NCBI RefSeq assembly: GCF_001421745.1
Contig: NZ_LMKW01000001.1
Coordinates: 446,459-510,458 of the forward strand
From: Sphingomonas sp. Leaf230
Lineage (GTDB): Bacteria; Pseudomonadota; Alphaproteobacteria; Sphingomonadales; Sphingomonadaceae
Length of the DNA: 64,000 nt
Direction of reading: 5' to 3'
Shown here: positions 8,994 through 17,731 of the stretch, in pieces
How positions within the stretch are numbered: the first letter of the stretch is position 1
Layout: every line of letters starts with the position of its first letter
Notes under the pieces: generated by a model
The model's input: only the letters and a program-made list of their open reading frames with translations
Databases searched by the model: none
What the model was told of the DNA's origin: nothing
Program-made: the position numbers and the translations under genes

Positions 8994-10253
8994 TTATGCC
9001 AGCTCGACGGTCGACGTCTCGTACCCGCCAGCCCGCAATGCCCCCACCAGCCGATCGAGGTGAGCACGGTCGCGAAGCTCGCATTCGATGTCGGTGATGA
9101 GCCCCTTCGCCGGCAGCGTCGTGAAGACGCGCTGGTGATAGATCTCGATGATGTTGACGCGTTCCTGGTCGAAGATCCGCGCGACATGGAACAGCGCACC
9201 CGGCTTGTCCTGCAGCCGGATCCGCAACCGCGCCAGCCGCCCCGACCGCGCCAGATCGCGCAGCAACACGTTGGCGAGCAACCGCGTATCGATATTGCCA
9301 CCGCACAGCACGATCCCGACGGTCTTCCCGGCAAACCGTTCGGGATGCGACAGCAGCGCGGCGAGCCCGGCGGCACCCGCACCCTCGACCACCGTCTTCT
9401 CGATCTGAAGCAGCAGGCTGACGGACTCTTCCAGGCTGCGCTCGCTGACCAGCACGATGTCGTCGACCAGCTCGGCAACGATCTTCGAAGTGATCGCGCC
9501 CGGTTCCTTGACCGCGATGCCCTCGGCCAGCGTATCGCCGGCGCAGGCCATATCGGTGCCGTTGATCCGGTTGTACATCGACGGGAACAGCTCGGCCTGT
9601 ACGCCGACGACCTCGATCGGGTGTCCGCCGGTCTGCCGGCTCAAAGCGCGCGCGACCGTCGACATGCCGGAGATCAGCCCGCCGCCGCCGATCGGGATGA
9701 CCAGCGTGTCGAGTTGCGGCACGTCCTCCAGCATCTCGATCGCGACGGTGCCTTGGCCGGCGATGACGCGAGGATCGTCGAACGGGTGGACGAAGGTGAA
9801 GCCGCACTCACCCTCCAGGATGCGAGCGTGGGCATAGGCCGCGTCGAACGTCTCGCCGTGCAGCACGACGTTGGCGCCGTGGCCCTCGGTCTGCATGACC
9901 TTCACGGTCGGCGTGTTGGTCGGCATCACGATCGTCGTCGGAATGCCGAGTCGGTTGGCGTGATAGGCCAAGCCCTGCGCGTGATTGCCCGCCGACGCGG
10001 CGATGACGCCCTTGGCGCGCGCTTCGGCCGACAGCTGCAACAGCGTGTTGAGCGCACCGCGCTCCTTGTACGCTGCGGTGAACTGGAGGTTTTCGAACTT
10101 CAGATACACCGTCGCGCCGGTCATCTTGCTCAGCGTCCTACTGATCAACGTCGGGGTGCGGACGATCGAGTCACGGATCCGGTCATGCGCGACGCGGACG
10201 TCGTCGATCGAGACGGGGAGGGCGGGTGCCGCTACGGCAGCGTGGGTAGCCAT
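8994..10253 (-). CDS. ilvA: Threonine ammonia-lyase with ACT domain
   Basis: A 419-residue fold-type II PLP enzyme. Lys63 in FTAAYKERGAL binds PLP, ASAGNHAQG binds the cofactor phosphate region, PIGGGGLISG (about 190-199) holds the phosphate loop, and LCGGNID lies near residue 315. Residues from about 345 form one ACT domain (RIRLQDKPGALFHVARIF). It removes water and ammonia from threonine to give 2-oxobutanoate, the first step to isoleucine. The short form with one ACT domain resembles the enzyme often called IlvA or TdcB in alphaproteobacteria, so both biosynthetic and catabolic roles are possible. I chose ATG 10253; the frame is open to 10292 but the extra residues look non-coding and approach the divergent gene. 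Confidence 0.88.
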   Translation of the reverse strand: MATHAAVAAPALPVSIDDVRVAHDRIRDSIVRTPTLISRTLSKMTGATVYLKFENLQFTAAYKERGALNTLLQLSAEARAKGVIAASAGNHAQGLAYHANRLGIPTTIVMPTNTPTVKVMQTEGHGANVVLHGETFDAAYAHARILEGECGFTFVHPFDDPRVIAGQGTVAIEMLEDVPQLDTLVIPIGGGGLISGMSTVARALSRQTGGHPIEVVGVQAELFPSMYNRINGTDMACAGDTLAEGIAVKEPGAITSKIVAELVDDIVLVSERSLEESVSLLLQIEKTVVEGAGAAGLAALLSHPERFAGKTVGIVLCGGNIDTRLLANVLLRDLARSGRLARLRIRLQDKPGALFHVARIFDQERVNIIEIYHQRVFTTLPAKGLITDIECELRDRAHLDRLVGALRAGGYETSTVELA

Positions 10254-10310
10254 GCCCGACCCGCTAGACCATCTGGCGCGCATGGGAAACACCGCTTATG
10301 CGCGGACGCT

Positions 10311-11165
10311 ATGGCAAAACTGGCATTCATCGGAACCGGCGTCATGGGCGCGCCGATGGCGGGACACCTCGCCGCGGCAGGGCACGACGTCACCGTCTAT
10401 AATCGGACTCAGGCCAAGGCGTTGGCGTGGGCCGATAAATATGGCGGCAAGGTTGCCGACACACCCGCGGCGGCGGCGAAGGATGCCGAGGCGGTGTTCG
10501 CCTGTGTCGGCAACGACGACGATCTGGCCGGTGTCACTTTAGGCGAGGACGGCGCGTTCGCCGCGATGCGCGACGACGCGGTGTTCGTCGATCACACCAC
10601 CGTCTCGGCCTCGATCGCGCGACGCCTCGCGGGTGAGCGTGCGCTGGTAGTCGACGCACCCGTATCGGGCGGGCAGGCTGGCGCAGAGAACGGCAAGCTC
10701 TCGATCATGTGCGGCGGTTCGACCGAGGCGATGGCGAAGGCCGAACCCTTCATGCAGGCCTATGCCGCGCGGATCGTCCATGTCGGCGAGGCGGGCGCAG
10801 GCCAGACCACCAAGATGTGCAACCAGATCGCGATCGCCGGCGTGATCCAGGGCGTCGCCGAATCGCTGCGGTTCGCGCAAAATTCCAGGCTCGATCTCGA
10901 CAAGGTGTTCGAGGCGATCTCGGGCGGCGCGGCGCAGAGTTGGCAGATGGTCAATCGCTGGCCGACGATGGCGAAGGACGAATTCGACTTCGGTTTCGCG
11001 GTCGACTGGATGCGCAAGGACCTTGGCCTCGCGCTCGACGAAGCACGACGCAACGGCGCGGTCCTGCCGGTCGCGGCGCTGGTCGATCAATTCTACGCCG
11101 ATGTTCAGGCTATGGGCGGCGCCCGCCAGGACACGAGCGCGCTGGTACGGAGATTGCCGAAGTGA
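10311..11165 (+). CDS. NAD(P)-dependent beta-hydroxyacid dehydrogenase
   Basis: A 284-residue member of the 3-hydroxyisobutyrate dehydrogenase family. The Rossmann motif GTGVMGAPMA is at 8-17, the substrate motif DAPVSGGQAGAENGKL at 115-130 and the catalytic Lys168 in GQTTKMCNQ. The family reduces or oxidises small beta-hydroxy or aldehyde acids (3-hydroxyisobutyrate, tartronate semialdehyde, succinic semialdehyde); the substrate here cannot be read from sequence. It is divergent from ilvA with about 57 bp between starts. Its TGA overlaps the GTG of the amidohydrolase gene (GTGA), so the two are probably cotranscribed. Confidence 0.87.
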   Translation: MAKLAFIGTGVMGAPMAGHLAAAGHDVTVYNRTQAKALAWADKYGGKVADTPAAAAKDAEAVFACVGNDDDLAGVTLGEDGAFAAMRDDAVFVDHTTVSASIARRLAGERALVVDAPVSGGQAGAENGKLSIMCGGSTEAMAKAEPFMQAYAARIVHVGEAGAGQTTKMCNQIAIAGVIQGVAESLRFAQNSRLDLDKVFEAISGGAAQSWQMVNRWPTMAKDEFDFGFAVDWMRKDLGLALDEARRNGAVLPVAALVDQFYADVQAMGGARQDTSALVRRLPK

Positions 11166-12973
11166 TCAAGCGCATTACGACGACTCTGCTCCCCTCCCTG
11201 GAAGGGAGGGGCCGGGGGTGGGTTGGCCCGTTGTCCAGGCACCAGGCTGCCCCAACCAGCCGACCCACCCCCAACCCCTCCCTTCCAGGGAGGGGGGCAA
11301 GAGCCGCGCTAGTCCTGGCATTGCTCCTCCCGACCCCCGCGCTCGCCGACGGGATCGTCGACAACGTCAACGGTGTCACCATTGCCGACGGCGGACGCGT
11401 GATCCACTTCAAGGCGATCCTCGTAGACAAGGATGGTCGCGTCACGCGGCTCGTCCCCCCCGGCGAGGAACCACCCAAGCTCAGCCGCAAGGAACTGAAA
11501 AAGAACGCCGGCAAGCCGCTGTACGACTGGCGCGTCGACATGGGTGGCAAGACGGTGTTGCCGGGCTTCATCGACGCCCATGGCCATGTCCTAGAAATGG
11601 GCTTCGGCGCGCTGTCGCTCGACCTGTCGATGACCAAGTCGCTCGCCGAGGCGAAGTCGCGAATCGCCGCCTACATTGCCGGCAATCCCGATCGCAAATG
11701 GGTCCTGGGCCGCGGCTGGAACCAGGAGGCGTGGGGGCTGGGTCGTTTCCCGACCGCCGCCGACCTGGAGTCGGTTTCCGGCGGCCACCCAATCTGGCTG
11801 TCGCGCGCCGACGGGCATGCCGGCTGGGCGAACCGCGAGGCGATGCGCGAGGCCGGAGTCACCGGCGCGACCGTATCTCCAGCGGGCGGGCGGATCGAGA
11901 AGACCGGCGGCGCGCCCGCGGGCGTATTCGTCGACGGCGCGCAAGGATTGATCGAGAAGGTCGTGCCGCAACCGCTTCCCAAGGAGCGCGATGCCGCGTT
12001 CCTGACCGCGCAGCGCATCCTGCTCGGCTACGGCGTCACCGCGGTCGCCGACATGGGCACGACGCTCGACGACTGGCTGACCTATCGCCGGATGGCGGAC
12101 ATCGGCGGGTTGCGCGTCCGCATCATGAGCTATGCGATGGGCGTCGAGACCGCGAGCCGGATCGGCGGCAAGGGGCCGACGCCGTGGCTGTACAATGATC
12201 ACCTGCGGATGGGCGGCGTGAAGCTCTATGCCGACGGCGCGCTCGGGTCGCGCGGCGCATGGCTGCTGAAACCCTACTCGGACGCACCGGGCCAGTCGGG
12301 GCTCGGCTTCCTGACCGACGACCAGCTTCAGAACCAGATGAGCCGCGCGGCGATGGACGGGTTCCAGGTCGCGGTCCATGCGATCGGCGACAAGGCGAAC
12401 CGGGAAGTGCTCGACGCGATCCAGGTCGAGAGCGAGACCTATACCGGCGATCGCCGCTGGCGGATCGAGCATGCGCAGATCGTCGATCCGACCGACCTGC
12501 CGCGCTTCGGCAAGTTCGGCACGATTGCCTCGATGCAGCCTACGCACGAAACCAGCGATCGGACGATGGCCGAGGCACGGCTGGGCCCGAACCGGTTGGC
12601 GGGGGCTTATGCGTGGAAATCGATGCTGACCAACGGCGCCAAGCTCGCCTTCGGGACCGACTTCCCGGTCGAGAAGCCCGATCCGTTCGCGACCTGGGCG
12701 GCGGCGTTCACGCGTCAGGACGCCGATGGACAGCCGCAAGGTGGCTGGCAACCGCAGGAACTGGTGACGCGCGAACAAGCTTGGTGGGCGATGACCGGTG
12801 CTGCGGCCTATGCCGGGTTCGCCGAGAAGCAGTTCGGCGCGCTAGCACCGGGCCAGCGTGCGGACTTTATCGTCGTCGACCGTGATCCGACGATGGTCTC
12901 GCCGACCGACCTGCGCGCGACGAAGGTCAGCGAGACGTGGATCGGCGGGGAGAAGGTCTGGGTGCGCAAGTAA
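11162..12973 (+). CDS. Exported amidohydrolase (YtcJ-like) with repeat in signal region
   Basis: A 603-residue metal-dependent amidohydrolase of the amidohydrolase-3/YtcJ group. Landmarks are LPGFIDAHGHVLEMG (metal-binding HxH), GVKLYADGALGSRGAW, VAVHAIGDKANREVLD, RIEHAQIV and AFGTDFPVE. Such enzymes hydrolyse amide or cyclic C-N bonds; the substrate is unknown. The GTG start overlaps the upstream stop. The first ten residues (VIKRITTTLL) are followed by about 36 residues encoded by a palindromic repeat (11190-11297) and then by a hydrophobic stretch ending LLLPTPALA, a normal signal cleavage site. Removing the repeat would give a compact signal peptide, so the element seems to have landed in frame. 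Whether export still works is unknown. Confidence 0.85.
   Translation: MIKRITTTLLPSLEGRGRGWVGPLSRHQAAPTSRPTPNPSLPGRGARAALVLALLLPTPALADGIVDNVNGVTIADGGRVIHFKAILVDKDGRVTRLVPPGEEPPKLSRKELKKNAGKPLYDWRVDMGGKTVLPGFIDAHGHVLEMGFGALSLDLSMTKSLAEAKSRIAAYIAGNPDRKWVLGRGWNQEAWGLGRFPTAADLESVSGGHPIWLSRADGHAGWANREAMREAGVTGATVSPAGGRIEKTGGAPAGVFVDGAQGLIEKVVPQPLPKERDAAFLTAQRILLGYGVTAVADMGTTLDDWLTYRRMADIGGLRVRIMSYAMGVETASRIGGKGPTPWLYNDHLRMGGVKLYADGALGSRGAWLLKPYSDAPGQSGLGFLTDDQLQNQMSRAAMDGFQVAVHAIGDKANREVLDAIQVESETYTGDRRWRIEHAQIVDPTDLPRFGKFGTIASMQPTHETSDRTMAEARLGPNRLAGAYAWKSMLTNGAKLAFGTDFPVEKPDPFATWAAAFTRQDADGQPQGGWQPQELVTREQAWWAMTGAAAYAGFAEKQFGALAPGQRADFIVVDRDPTMVSPTDLRATKVSETWIGGEKVWVRK
11190..11297. repeat. Family D palindromic repeat inside a signal-peptide coding region
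   Basis: Arms of about 36 bp with two or three mismatches (CCCCTCCCTGGAAGGGAGGG at the left) flank about 35 bp. The insert of about 108 bp is divisible by three and has no stop in the reading frame. A looser relative is at 36148-36260. Confidence 0.85.
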
Positions 12974-12982
12974 CCGCGCGGG

Positions 12983-13870
12983 TTACTGGCGCATCCTGAT
13001 CAACCCCTCCTGCGCGACGCTGGCGACGAGCCGGCCGTCGCGCGAGAAGATGCGCCCGCGGTTGAACCCGCGGGCGTGTCCGGACCACGGTGCGTCGCAG
13101 GCGTAGAGCAGCCAGTCGTCCGCGCGGAAATCCTCGTGCAGCCACAGCGAATGGTCGAGGCTCGCGGTCTGCAGCCCCGGCGTGATCCAGTTGACGCCGT
13201 GCGGCAGCAGCGCGGTACCGAGCAATGCCATGTCCGACGCATAAGACAGGATCGCGCGGTGCATCGCCGGGTCGTCGCCGATCGGCGCGACCAGGCGGAA
13301 CCAGTTGGCATGCGCCGCGGGTTGCGGAACGGGCTCGATCCAGCTGCGCGGGTTGACCGGACGGATCTCGATCGGGCGCTGGCGAAGCATGTGCGCGCGG
13401 AACTTCTCGGGGATGCCGTCGATGCTCTCCAGCCTTAGCTCACGATCCGAGCGCAGGTCTTCGGGCGGGGCGACATCGGGCATCGCATCCTGATGATGGA
13501 GTCCGTCCTCGGGCGTCTGGAACGACGCCGCCATGTTGAGGATCGGCTGCCCCTTCTGCATCGCGATCACCCGCCGGGTGGCGAAACTCCGCCCCTCGAA
13601 ATCACGCACCACGCGGTAGACGATCGGGTAATCCTCGTTCCCCGGCCGCATGAAATACGCGTGCAATGAATGCGCGGCCTTGGGCGCCTCGGTCGAGCGT
13701 TGCGCGGCCTGCAACGCCTGCGCGATGACCTGCCCCCCGAACACGCGACCGACCCCGCCCGGCTGGCGCTTGCCGACGTAGAGATCGGTATCGACCTCCT
13801 CGATTTCGAGCAGGTCGACGAGCCCCTGCGCGAGAGCTTCGGGCGACGTATCGGCAGTATCCAAGCTCAT
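12983..13870 (-). CDS. tesB: Acyl-CoA thioesterase II, TesB family
   Basis: A 295-residue double hot-dog thioesterase. Landmarks are GRVFGGQVIAQALQAA (about 41-56), SLHAYFMRPG, a conserved ASLDHSLWLHEDFRADDWLL segment and a C-terminal GFNRGRIFSRDGRLVASVAQ, all typical of TesB. It hydrolyses medium- and long-chain acyl-CoA to free acid and CoA in the cytosol. GGAGG lies four bases before ATG 13870, which fixes the start; the open frame further upstream is the translation of a palindromic repeat. It is the last gene of the minus-strand lipid-catabolism block. Confidence 0.9.
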   Translation of the reverse strand: MSLDTADTSPEALAQGLVDLLEIEEVDTDLYVGKRQPGGVGRVFGGQVIAQALQAAQRSTEAPKAAHSLHAYFMRPGNEDYPIVYRVVRDFEGRSFATRRVIAMQKGQPILNMAASFQTPEDGLHHQDAMPDVAPPEDLRSDRELRLESIDGIPEKFRAHMLRQRPIEIRPVNPRSWIEPVPQPAAHANWFRLVAPIGDDPAMHRAILSYASDMALLGTALLPHGVNWITPGLQTASLDHSLWLHEDFRADDWLLYACDAPWSGHARGFNRGRIFSRDGRLVASVAQEGLIRMRQ

Positions 13871-13880
13871 CTGACCTCCG

Positions 13881-13935
13881 TGTTCACCCGCGAAGGCGGG
13901 TGCCCAGTCTGGGCCCCCGCCTTCGCGGGGGCACA
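13881..13935. repeat. Family A palindromic repeat
   Basis: A 55-bp imperfect palindrome (TGTTCACCCGCGAAGGCGGG left arm) between the acyl-CoA dehydrogenase stop and the thioesterase ribosome binding site, inside a probable operon. Confidence 0.85.
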
Positions 13936-13943
13936 CCCTACGG

Positions 13944-15071
13944 TCAATACCCCGCGGCTACGGCCAGCCGATCCGCATGGAAGTTCGCATCCCCGAACAT
14001 CTCGGCCAGCACCCGCGCGCGCTTCATGTAGAAGCCGATGTCGTATTCGTCGGTCATGCCGATCCCGCCATGCATCTGCACGCCCTCCTGCACGCTCAGC
14101 GTCGTCGCCAGCGCGGTCATCGCCTTGGCCACCGACACCGCCTCGTCCGCGCGGTCGCTGCCGAGATCGAGCAACTGCTGCGCCTTCAGCACGGCAGCGC
14201 GCGCCACCTCCATCTCCGAATACAGATGCGCGGCACGGTGCTGGAGCGCCTGGAAGCTACCGATCAGCGTCCCGAACTGCTTGCGCTCCTTCATGTAGCC
14301 GATCGTCATGTCCATCGCCCCGCCGCCGACACCGAGCAGTTCCGCCGACGCCCCGGTCCGCCCTGCCCGGAGCAGGCGATCGAGCGGCGAACGCCCCGCA
14401 TCGACCTCGCCGATCACTGCATCCGCATCGACCTCGACGCCATCGAACTCGAGCCGTGCAGCCAAGCTCGAATCAGCCAGACGCTCGGCATTCGCGGTCA
14501 GCCCAGCAGCATTCTTCGGCACCGCAAACAGCGTGATCCCGTCCTTGTCGTCGGCACTGCCTCCGGTACGCGCGGCGACGATGATCAGGTCGGCGGTGTG
14601 GCCATGCGTGACGAACCGCTTGACCCCGGTCAGCTTGAAGCCGTTGCCCGAGCGTTCGGCGGTCAACGCCACGGTGTCGCGGTGCTTGGCGCCCTCGTCG
14701 ATCGCCAGCGCCGCGACGGTCTCGCCAGCGATGATCCCCGGGAACCAGCGCTCGGCCTGCCCCGTGCCCTTCAAGGCCTCGACCGCCGCGACCGCGGTGG
14801 CGAGGAACGGGGAGGGGGACAAATTGCGCCCGATCTCCTCCAGCACCACGCCCGCCTCGACATGGCCGAGCCCGAGCCCGCCCTGGTCCTCGCCGATCAG
14901 TATGCCAGTAAAGCCCATCTCCGCGAACTGCTTCCACAGGTCGCGCGAGAAGCCGGTCGCATCGTCGGCGTCGCGCAACGCCCGCATGTCGCTCACGGGC
15001 GCGTGCTCCGCGACGAAATCGCGAATGGTGTCCTGAAGGACGGTCTGGTCGTCGTCTAGATACAGTGGCAT
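13944..15071 (-). CDS. Acyl-CoA dehydrogenase (first of a pair)
   Basis: A 375-residue flavoprotein of the acyl-CoA dehydrogenase family. It starts MPLYLDDDQTVLQDTIRDFV and carries GEDQGGLGLGHVEAGVVLEE, RFVTHGHTADLIIVAA and, near the end, VQMHGGIGMTDEYDIGFYMKR, the usual FAD-contact segment. It forms the 2,3-double bond in an acyl-CoA, passing electrons to ETF. AAGGA sits about seven bases before ATG 15071. It is paired with a second acyl-CoA dehydrogenase gene just upstream; in steroid and some other degradation clusters such pairs make mixed oligomers with one active site per dimer, which may apply here (inference). The acyl substrate is unknown. Confidence 0.88.
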   Translation of the reverse strand: MPLYLDDDQTVLQDTIRDFVAEHAPVSDMRALRDADDATGFSRDLWKQFAEMGFTGILIGEDQGGLGLGHVEAGVVLEEIGRNLSPSPFLATAVAAVEALKGTGQAERWFPGIIAGETVAALAIDEGAKHRDTVALTAERSGNGFKLTGVKRFVTHGHTADLIIVAARTGGSADDKDGITLFAVPKNAAGLTANAERLADSSLAARLEFDGVEVDADAVIGEVDAGRSPLDRLLRAGRTGASAELLGVGGGAMDMTIGYMKERKQFGTLIGSFQALQHRAAHLYSEMEVARAAVLKAQQLLDLGSDRADEAVSVAKAMTALATTLSVQEGVQMHGGIGMTDEYDIGFYMKRARVLAEMFGDANFHADRLAVAAGY

Positions 15072-15085
15072 TTCAATTCCTTCTT

Positions 15086-15201
15086 CTCCCTCGCCCCGTC
15101 GGGGAGAGGGTCGGGGAGAGGGGCTGTTGGGTCGGATCGCCCGAGCCCCCTCTCTCCCGCCTACGCTTCGCTGCGGCACCCTCTCCCCGAAGGGGCGAGG
15201 G
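15086..15201. repeat. Family E palindromic repeat, 116 bp
   Basis: Arms CTCGCCCCGTCGGGGAGAGG and CCTCTCCCCGAAGGGGCGAG flank a centre with AGAGGGGCTGTTGGG and CCCCCTCTCTCCCGC. It lies in the 132-bp gap between the two acyl-CoA dehydrogenase genes of one operon. It is the only copy of this family in the window. Confidence 0.8.
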
Positions 15202-15203
15202 AA

Positions 15204-16385
15204 TTACGCCGGCAATTCCAAAATCCGCTTGGCGATGATGTTGAGCTGGATCTCGCTCGTCCCGCCCTCGATCGAGTTCGCCTTGGTCCGCAGCCACGAC
15301 CGCGGGATCGCCCCGCCGCGCGACCGATCGCTGTCCCATTCGAGCGCATCCGACCCGCCCGCCGCCATCATCAATTCGTACCGGCCCTTGTTCAGCTCGG
15401 TCCCGTAATATTTCATCATGCTCGGCTGGGCAGGATGCGCCTTGCCCGCCTTCAGTTCGTCGATGAAGCGTTCGGACATCGCCCCGAACGCCTTCGCCCG
15501 CACCTCGAACAACGCGATAGAAGCACGCAGCAACGGATCGGCCAGCCGCCCGTCATGCCCAAGCCCGACAGTCGCGATCGCGCCATCGATCAGCGGATTG
15601 CCGCCGCTCGACGCCAGCCCCATTCCCGAGATCATCTCGCGCTCATGCCCGAGCAGATATTTCGCGACGTCCCAGCCCTTGTTCTCTTCGTAGACGCGGT
15701 TGACCTTGGGCACCTCGACATTGTCGAAGAACGTCTCGCAGAACGGCGAATTGCCACTGATCAGCAGGATCGGCTTGGTCGACACGCCCGGCGAAGACAT
15801 GTCGAACAGCACGAAGCTGATCCCGCCCTGCTTCGACGTCTTGTCGGTGCGGACGAGGCAGAAGATCCAGTCGGCCTTGTCGGCATAGGACGTCCACACC
15901 TTCTGCCCGTTGACGAGATAATGGTCGCCCTTGTCCTCCGCCGAGGTCGCAAGCCCGGCAAGGTCGGAGCCTGCATTCGGCTCCGAATACCCCTGGCACC
16001 AGCGGATCTCGCCCCGCGCGATCTTGGTCAGGTGATCGAGCTTCTGCTCCTCGGTGCCATATTTCAGCAGTGCCGGCCCGAGCATCGAGATCCCGAACGA
16101 ATTGAGCGGGTTGCGCGCCTTGATTGCTGCCATCTCTTCGCGCAGAATCTTCGTCTCCGCGGGCGACAACCCGCCGCCGCCATACGCCTTGGGCCAATCC
16201 GGCACGGTCCAGCCCTTGGCGGCCATCTTGTCGAGCCACTCCTTTTGCGCAGGGCTCGAAGGCTTGAACTGGCGCCCGCCCCAGCAGACGTCGTCCTCCG
16301 AGCGCACCGGTTTGCGCATCTCGGGCGGGCAGTTCTCCGCGAGCCACGCACGCGTTTCGGTACGGAAAGTATCGAGGTCGGACAT
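15204..16385 (-). CDS. Acyl-CoA dehydrogenase (second of a pair)
   Basis: A 393-residue acyl-CoA dehydrogenase. Landmarks: WPKAYGGGGLSPAETKILREE (position about 67-87), WCQGYSEPNAGSDLAGL (flavin and substrate contact), VNGQKVWTSYADKADWIF, and the C-terminal SIEGGTSEIQLNIIAKRIL, the standard FAD-binding tail. ATG 16385 has AGGAG nine bases upstream. It lies 4 bp after the amidase gene and 132 bp before the first acyl-CoA dehydrogenase. Acts in the cytosol on an unknown acyl-CoA; the surrounding hydratase/dehydrogenase, thioesterase and acyl-CoA synthetase point to degradation of fatty, branched or steroid-like acids. Confidence 0.88.
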   Translation of the reverse strand: MSDLDTFRTETRAWLAENCPPEMRKPVRSEDDVCWGGRQFKPSSPAQKEWLDKMAAKGWTVPDWPKAYGGGGLSPAETKILREEMAAIKARNPLNSFGISMLGPALLKYGTEEQKLDHLTKIARGEIRWCQGYSEPNAGSDLAGLATSAEDKGDHYLVNGQKVWTSYADKADWIFCLVRTDKTSKQGGISFVLFDMSSPGVSTKPILLISGNSPFCETFFDNVEVPKVNRVYEENKGWDVAKYLLGHEREMISGMGLASSGGNPLIDGAIATVGLGHDGRLADPLLRASIALFEVRAKAFGAMSERFIDELKAGKAHPAQPSMMKYYGTELNKGRYELMMAAGGSDALEWDSDRSRGGAIPRSWLRTKANSIEGGTSEIQLNIIAKRILELPA

Positions 16386-16389
16386 CGGA

Positions 16390-17694
16390 TCAGCTCCTGC
16401 TTAGTCGATTGCACAGCGCGGCGACGGCGATCGCGTCGTGGTCGCGGTAACGGTTGGTGATGACCTGCACGCCGATCGGCAGGCCGAGCGGGTCGATCCC
16501 GACGGGCACGCTGGTCGCGGGCAGATTGGGGAAGGTGGCGAGCCCGGCCCAGGCGAACTGGACGCCGAACGGGGTATTTTCACCGTCGATCGAAAGCGTG
16601 CGCCGCGCGACGTTGCGCTCGGCGATATGCGCGAAGGCGTTCACGCCGCTCGCCGGCGCGATCACCGCGTCGAACTCTTCGAACAGTGCACCCCAGGCGC
16701 GTTGCAACCGCGCCTGCGAATCGAGCAGGTCGAACCAGTGCGACAGCGTCGCGACCTTGCCGTCGCGCGCGGGTCCGCCGCGGGTCATCGCGATGCCGAG
16801 CATCCGCATATAGTCGGCATGCTGCGCGGCGAGGTCGATCGGTGGGGGTGCGCTTGAAATGATGGCGCCGGCCGCGGCGAGGGCTTCACCGACGCGCCCG
16901 ATCGCGCCGACGATCGACGAGTCGACGCGTGCCGAGGGATGCGCGGTGAGCAGCAGGATGCGTGGTCGGGCTAAGTCGACGGTCGCGCGCGGCAAGGGGA
17001 TGTCGGCGAGGATATCAAGCGCAACGGCCAGATCCTCGGGATTACGCGCGAGCGGACCAATGACGCCGAGAGCCGCGCCCGCCCCGTCGGTGCCGGGCAC
17101 GCGGTGGCCGATATCGGACAAGGCGCCATAGGTCGGCTTGTGCCCCCAGACGCCACAGAACGCGGCCGGCACGCGGATCGAGCCGCCGATATCGGAGCCG
17201 AGCTCGAGCGGTACCATCCCCGACGCGAGCGCCGCCGCGGCACCACCCGACGATCCGCCGGGCGTCAACGTCGGGTCGAGCGGATGGTTCGTCCGGCCAT
17301 GGATCGGGTTGTCCGCCTGCCAGTCGCTCAACCGCACCGGCACGTTGGTCTTGCCGAGGATCACCGCGCCCGCCGCCTTCAGCCGGGTGACGGCGACGGC
17401 ATCGCGGTCGACGATGTTGTCGCGATGAACCCCGACGCCCCAGCTGGTCGGCAGGCCGGCGACGTCGAACGATTCCTTGACCGTCATCGGTACGCCGAAC
17501 AGCATCCGGTCGTCCGGACCCTCCGCATCGAGCGCCCGCGCCGCCTCTCGCGCCCGCGCGAAATCGCGGACGACGACGGCGTTGATCGCACGGTCGCGCG
17601 CCTCGATCCGCGCGATCGCCGCGTCGCACTCGGCGAGCGCGGTCGTCTCGCCCGCACGGATCGCCGCCGCCGTCTGGAGCGCAGACCGCTCCAT
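16390..17694 (-). CDS. Amidase signature family hydrolase
   Basis: A 434-residue member of the amidase signature family. The Ser-cisSer-Lys triad is visible: Lys in PMTVKESFD (near 73), the cis-Ser in TPGGSSGGAAAALASG (near 147-151) and the nucleophile Ser in GSDIGGSIRVPAAFCG (near 171). It hydrolyses C-N amide bonds in the cytosol; no signal peptide is seen. It sits between the hydratase/dehydrogenase gene (37 bp upstream) and the second acyl-CoA dehydrogenase (4 bp downstream), so it is cotranscribed with beta-oxidation genes. Whether it acts on an acyl amide that then enters the same pathway is an inference from context. No strong ribosome binding site precedes the ATG at 17694. Confidence 0.87.
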   Translation of the reverse strand: MERSALQTAAAIRAGETTALAECDAAIARIEARDRAINAVVVRDFARAREAARALDAEGPDDRMLFGVPMTVKESFDVAGLPTSWGVGVHRDNIVDRDAVAVTRLKAAGAVILGKTNVPVRLSDWQADNPIHGRTNHPLDPTLTPGGSSGGAAAALASGMVPLELGSDIGGSIRVPAAFCGVWGHKPTYGALSDIGHRVPGTDGAGAALGVIGPLARNPEDLAVALDILADIPLPRATVDLARPRILLLTAHPSARVDSSIVGAIGRVGEALAAAGAIISSAPPPIDLAAQHADYMRMLGIAMTRGGPARDGKVATLSHWFDLLDSQARLQRAWGALFEEFDAVIAPASGVNAFAHIAERNVARRTLSIDGENTPFGVQFAWAGLATFPNLPATSVPVGIDPLGLPIGVQVITNRYRDHDAIAVAALCNRLSRS

Positions 17695-17731
17695 CAGCGA
17701 TCGACTACCGGCAAGAAACGACCACGACGGA

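Noticed and set aside
13871..13936. N-terminal extension of the thioesterase with [17 protein letters not shown]
   Set aside because: It is a translation of a family A repeat; the same peptide pattern appears wherever that repeat is read in this frame.
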